64,000 bases of DNA from Streptomyces sp. HNM0574. Its GTDB lineage: Bacteria > Actinomycetota > Actinomycetes > Streptomycetales > Streptomycetaceae. The notes under the pieces were generated by a model. That model saw only the letters and a program-made list of their open reading frames with translations. It searched no databases and was not told the DNA's origin. Below, piece after piece: positions 63,068 through 64,000 of the stretch. The DNA lies in NCBI RefSeq assembly GCF_012726235.1, contig NZ_JAASAH010000016.1, positions 1 to 64,000 of the forward strand, given 5' to 3'. Within the stretch, counting starts at the first letter, position 1. Every line of letters starts with the position of its first letter. Made by a program: the position numbers and the translations under genes.

Positions 63068-64000
63068 TCACGCCGTGCGGTGCAGCGAGTCCGGGGTGAG
63101 GTCGGCCGGGGTGCGGTGGCCGGAGAGGCCGAGGGTCAGGTCGAGGTCGGCGAGGAGGCTGCGCAGGACGTGGCGTACGCCGTCCTCGCCGCCGTGCGCG
63201 AGCCCGTAGGCGTAGGGGCGGCCGAGGAGGACGGCGCGGGCGCCGAGGGCGAGGGCCTTGAGGACGTCGGAGCCGGTGCGGATGCCGGAGTCGAAGAGGA
63301 TCTCGACGCTGTCGCCGACGGCGCGGACCACGTCGGGCAGGGCGTCCAGCGCGGCGACGGCCCCGTCGACCTGGCGGCCCCCGTGGTTGGAGACGACGAC
63401 GCCGTCGACCCCGGCGTCCACGGCACGGCGGGCGTCGTCCGGGTGGAGGATGCCCTTGAGGGCGATCGGCCCGTCCCAGTGCTCGCGGAGGAACGGCAGC
63501 CGGTCCCAGGTGCGGTCGGCGCCGGTGAACATCGACACCCAGCGCAGCACCGCCGCGTCGGGGTCCTCCTCCGGCGGCTTGGCCAGGCCCGCGCGGAAGG
63601 CCGGGTCGGAGAACGGGACGGCCGTGCCGATGCCGCGCAGGAAGGGCAGGTAGGACTGGTCGAGGTCGCGCGGGCGCCAGGCCAGGGTCCAGGTGTCGAG
63701 GGTGACGACGAGGGTGGTGAAGCCCGCCTCGCGCGCCCGGCGCAGGATGCTGGCGCACACCTCGTCGTCCTGCGGCCAGTACAGCTGGAACCAGCGCGGT
63801 GCCTCGGGCCCCGCCGCCTCGGCGACCTCCTCAAGCGTGTGCGAGGCGGCCGTCGAGAGCACCGTCGGGACGCCGAGCGAGGCGGCGGCGCGGGCGGTGG
63901 CGAGTTCCCCGTCCGGGTGGATGATCGACTGGACGCCGACGGGCGCGAGCGCCACCGGCGCGGGCATGGCCGTGCCGAGCACGGTGGTGTTGAGGTCGCG
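63068..64000 (-). CDS. FMN-dependent alpha-hydroxy-acid oxidizing enzyme (lactate 2-monooxygenase type), 5' end off the window
   Basis: About 310 C-terminal residues are present; the reading frame is open to the right edge. FMN enzyme motifs: MPAPVALAPVGVQSIIHPDGELATARAAASLGVPTVLSTAASHTLEEVAE, WFQLYWPQDDEV, LVVTLDTWTLAWRPRDLD, WDGPIALKGILHPDDARRAVDAGVDGVVVSNHGGRQVDGAVAALDALPDV (catalytic His and Arg), and ILFDSGIRTGSDVLKALALGARAVLLGRPYAYGLA. It oxidises a 2-hydroxy acid such as lactate. GVQSIIHPDGE and WRPRDLD favour the monooxygenase subgroup. The N-terminus is missing only because the window ends. Confidence 0.9.
   Translation of the reverse strand, partial: RDLNTTVLGTAMPAPVALAPVGVQSIIHPDGELATARAAASLGVPTVLSTAASHTLEEVAEAAGPEAPRWFQLYWPQDDEVCASILRRAREAGFTTLVVTLDTWTLAWRPRDLDQSYLPFLRGIGTAVPFSDPAFRAGLAKPPEEDPDAAVLRWVSMFTGADRTWDRLPFLREHWDGPIALKGILHPDDARRAVDAGVDGVVVSNHGGRQVDGAVAALDALPDVVRAVGDSVEILFDSGIRTGSDVLKALALGARAVLLGRPYAYGLAHGGEDGVRHVLRSLLADLDLTLGLSGHRTPADLTPDSLHRTA

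Noticed and set aside
1..64000. tRNA genes, prophage, IS elements
   Set aside because: No cloverleaf with a T-loop GGTTCGANTCC, no transposase or integrase, and no phage structural genes were seen on either strand by eye.

Overview
The window is high-G+C actinobacterial chromosome and almost certainly Streptomyces: codon third positions are G/C saturated, GTG starts and 4-nt GTGA/ATGA gene overlaps are common, GTTCCCCGCGCCCC-type dispersed repeats are present, secreted proteins use twin-arginine signals, and an actinobacterial RNase P RNA lies near the right end. There are about 60 credible protein genes, one structural RNA and one riboswitch. I saw no prophage, insertion sequence, CRISPR array or tRNA.

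Layout. 1-4.7 kb: peptidoglycan-binding proteins, an MFS exporter with a C-terminal winged helix, and a HAD phosphatase. 4.7-7.8 kb: an ABM monooxygenase and a CYP125-type P450, divergent from a FadA5-type steroid thiolase. 7.8-14 kb: a cobalamin-riboswitch operon of five translationally coupled genes (two secreted, membrane-tethered transcobalamin-like proteins plus ECF transporter T, A-A and S components). 14-17.1 kb: an MBL hydrolase, divergent from an aldehyde dehydrogenase-ferredoxin pair. 17-20 kb: small NTF2-like, GNAT and PhoX genes. 20-27 kb: a 5-oxoproline locus (pcp, DUF969/DUF979 membrane pair, GntR regulator, pxpABC). 27-31.4 kb: a KstR-like TetR regulator, divergent from a glycosyltransferase-methyltransferase-barrel operon. 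31.4-35.3 kb: an Rv3520c-like F420 oxidoreductase, a DUF5336 protein, a cell-wall amidase and a methyltransferase. 35.3-48 kb: fused acyl-CoA dehydrogenase (FadE34 type), Ltp thiolase, SDRs, a serine/threonine dehydratase-like enzyme, a deacetylase, a DHA2 exporter, MaoC hydratase, zinc alcohol dehydrogenase and a Hsd4A-type SDR. 48-52.7 kb: a Nif3 / zinc-ribbon / RNase H-CobC operon. 52.7-58.6 kb: an MHS transporter, KDPG aldolase, YaaA and a BBE flavoprotein, enclosed by two copies of a ~230-280 bp repeat island. 58.6-64 kb: an M48 metalloprotease, rnpB, a small secreted cysteine-rich protein with a two-helix membrane partner, and a truncated alpha-hydroxy-acid oxidase.

The main system is a scattered steroid/branched-lipid side-chain regulon. 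Genes resembling CYP125, FadA5, FadE34, Ltp, MaoC/Hsd4A and the F420 oxidoreductase Rv3520c sit at separate places in the window. Their promoters share two operator motifs. One is a KstR-type box (TNNAACNNGTTNNA), which fits the KstR-like repressor encoded at 27.1-27.7 kb. The other is a longer palindrome, CTGAYG-N3-CRTCAG, found at five promoters, for which no regulator is apparent here. No ring-degradation genes are in the window.

A second notable system is the B12-uptake operon. Its two secreted proteins look like the separated alpha-barrel and beta domains of animal transcobalamin/intrinsic factor. Family assignments come from recognising motifs and remembered homologues by eye; no database search was run.
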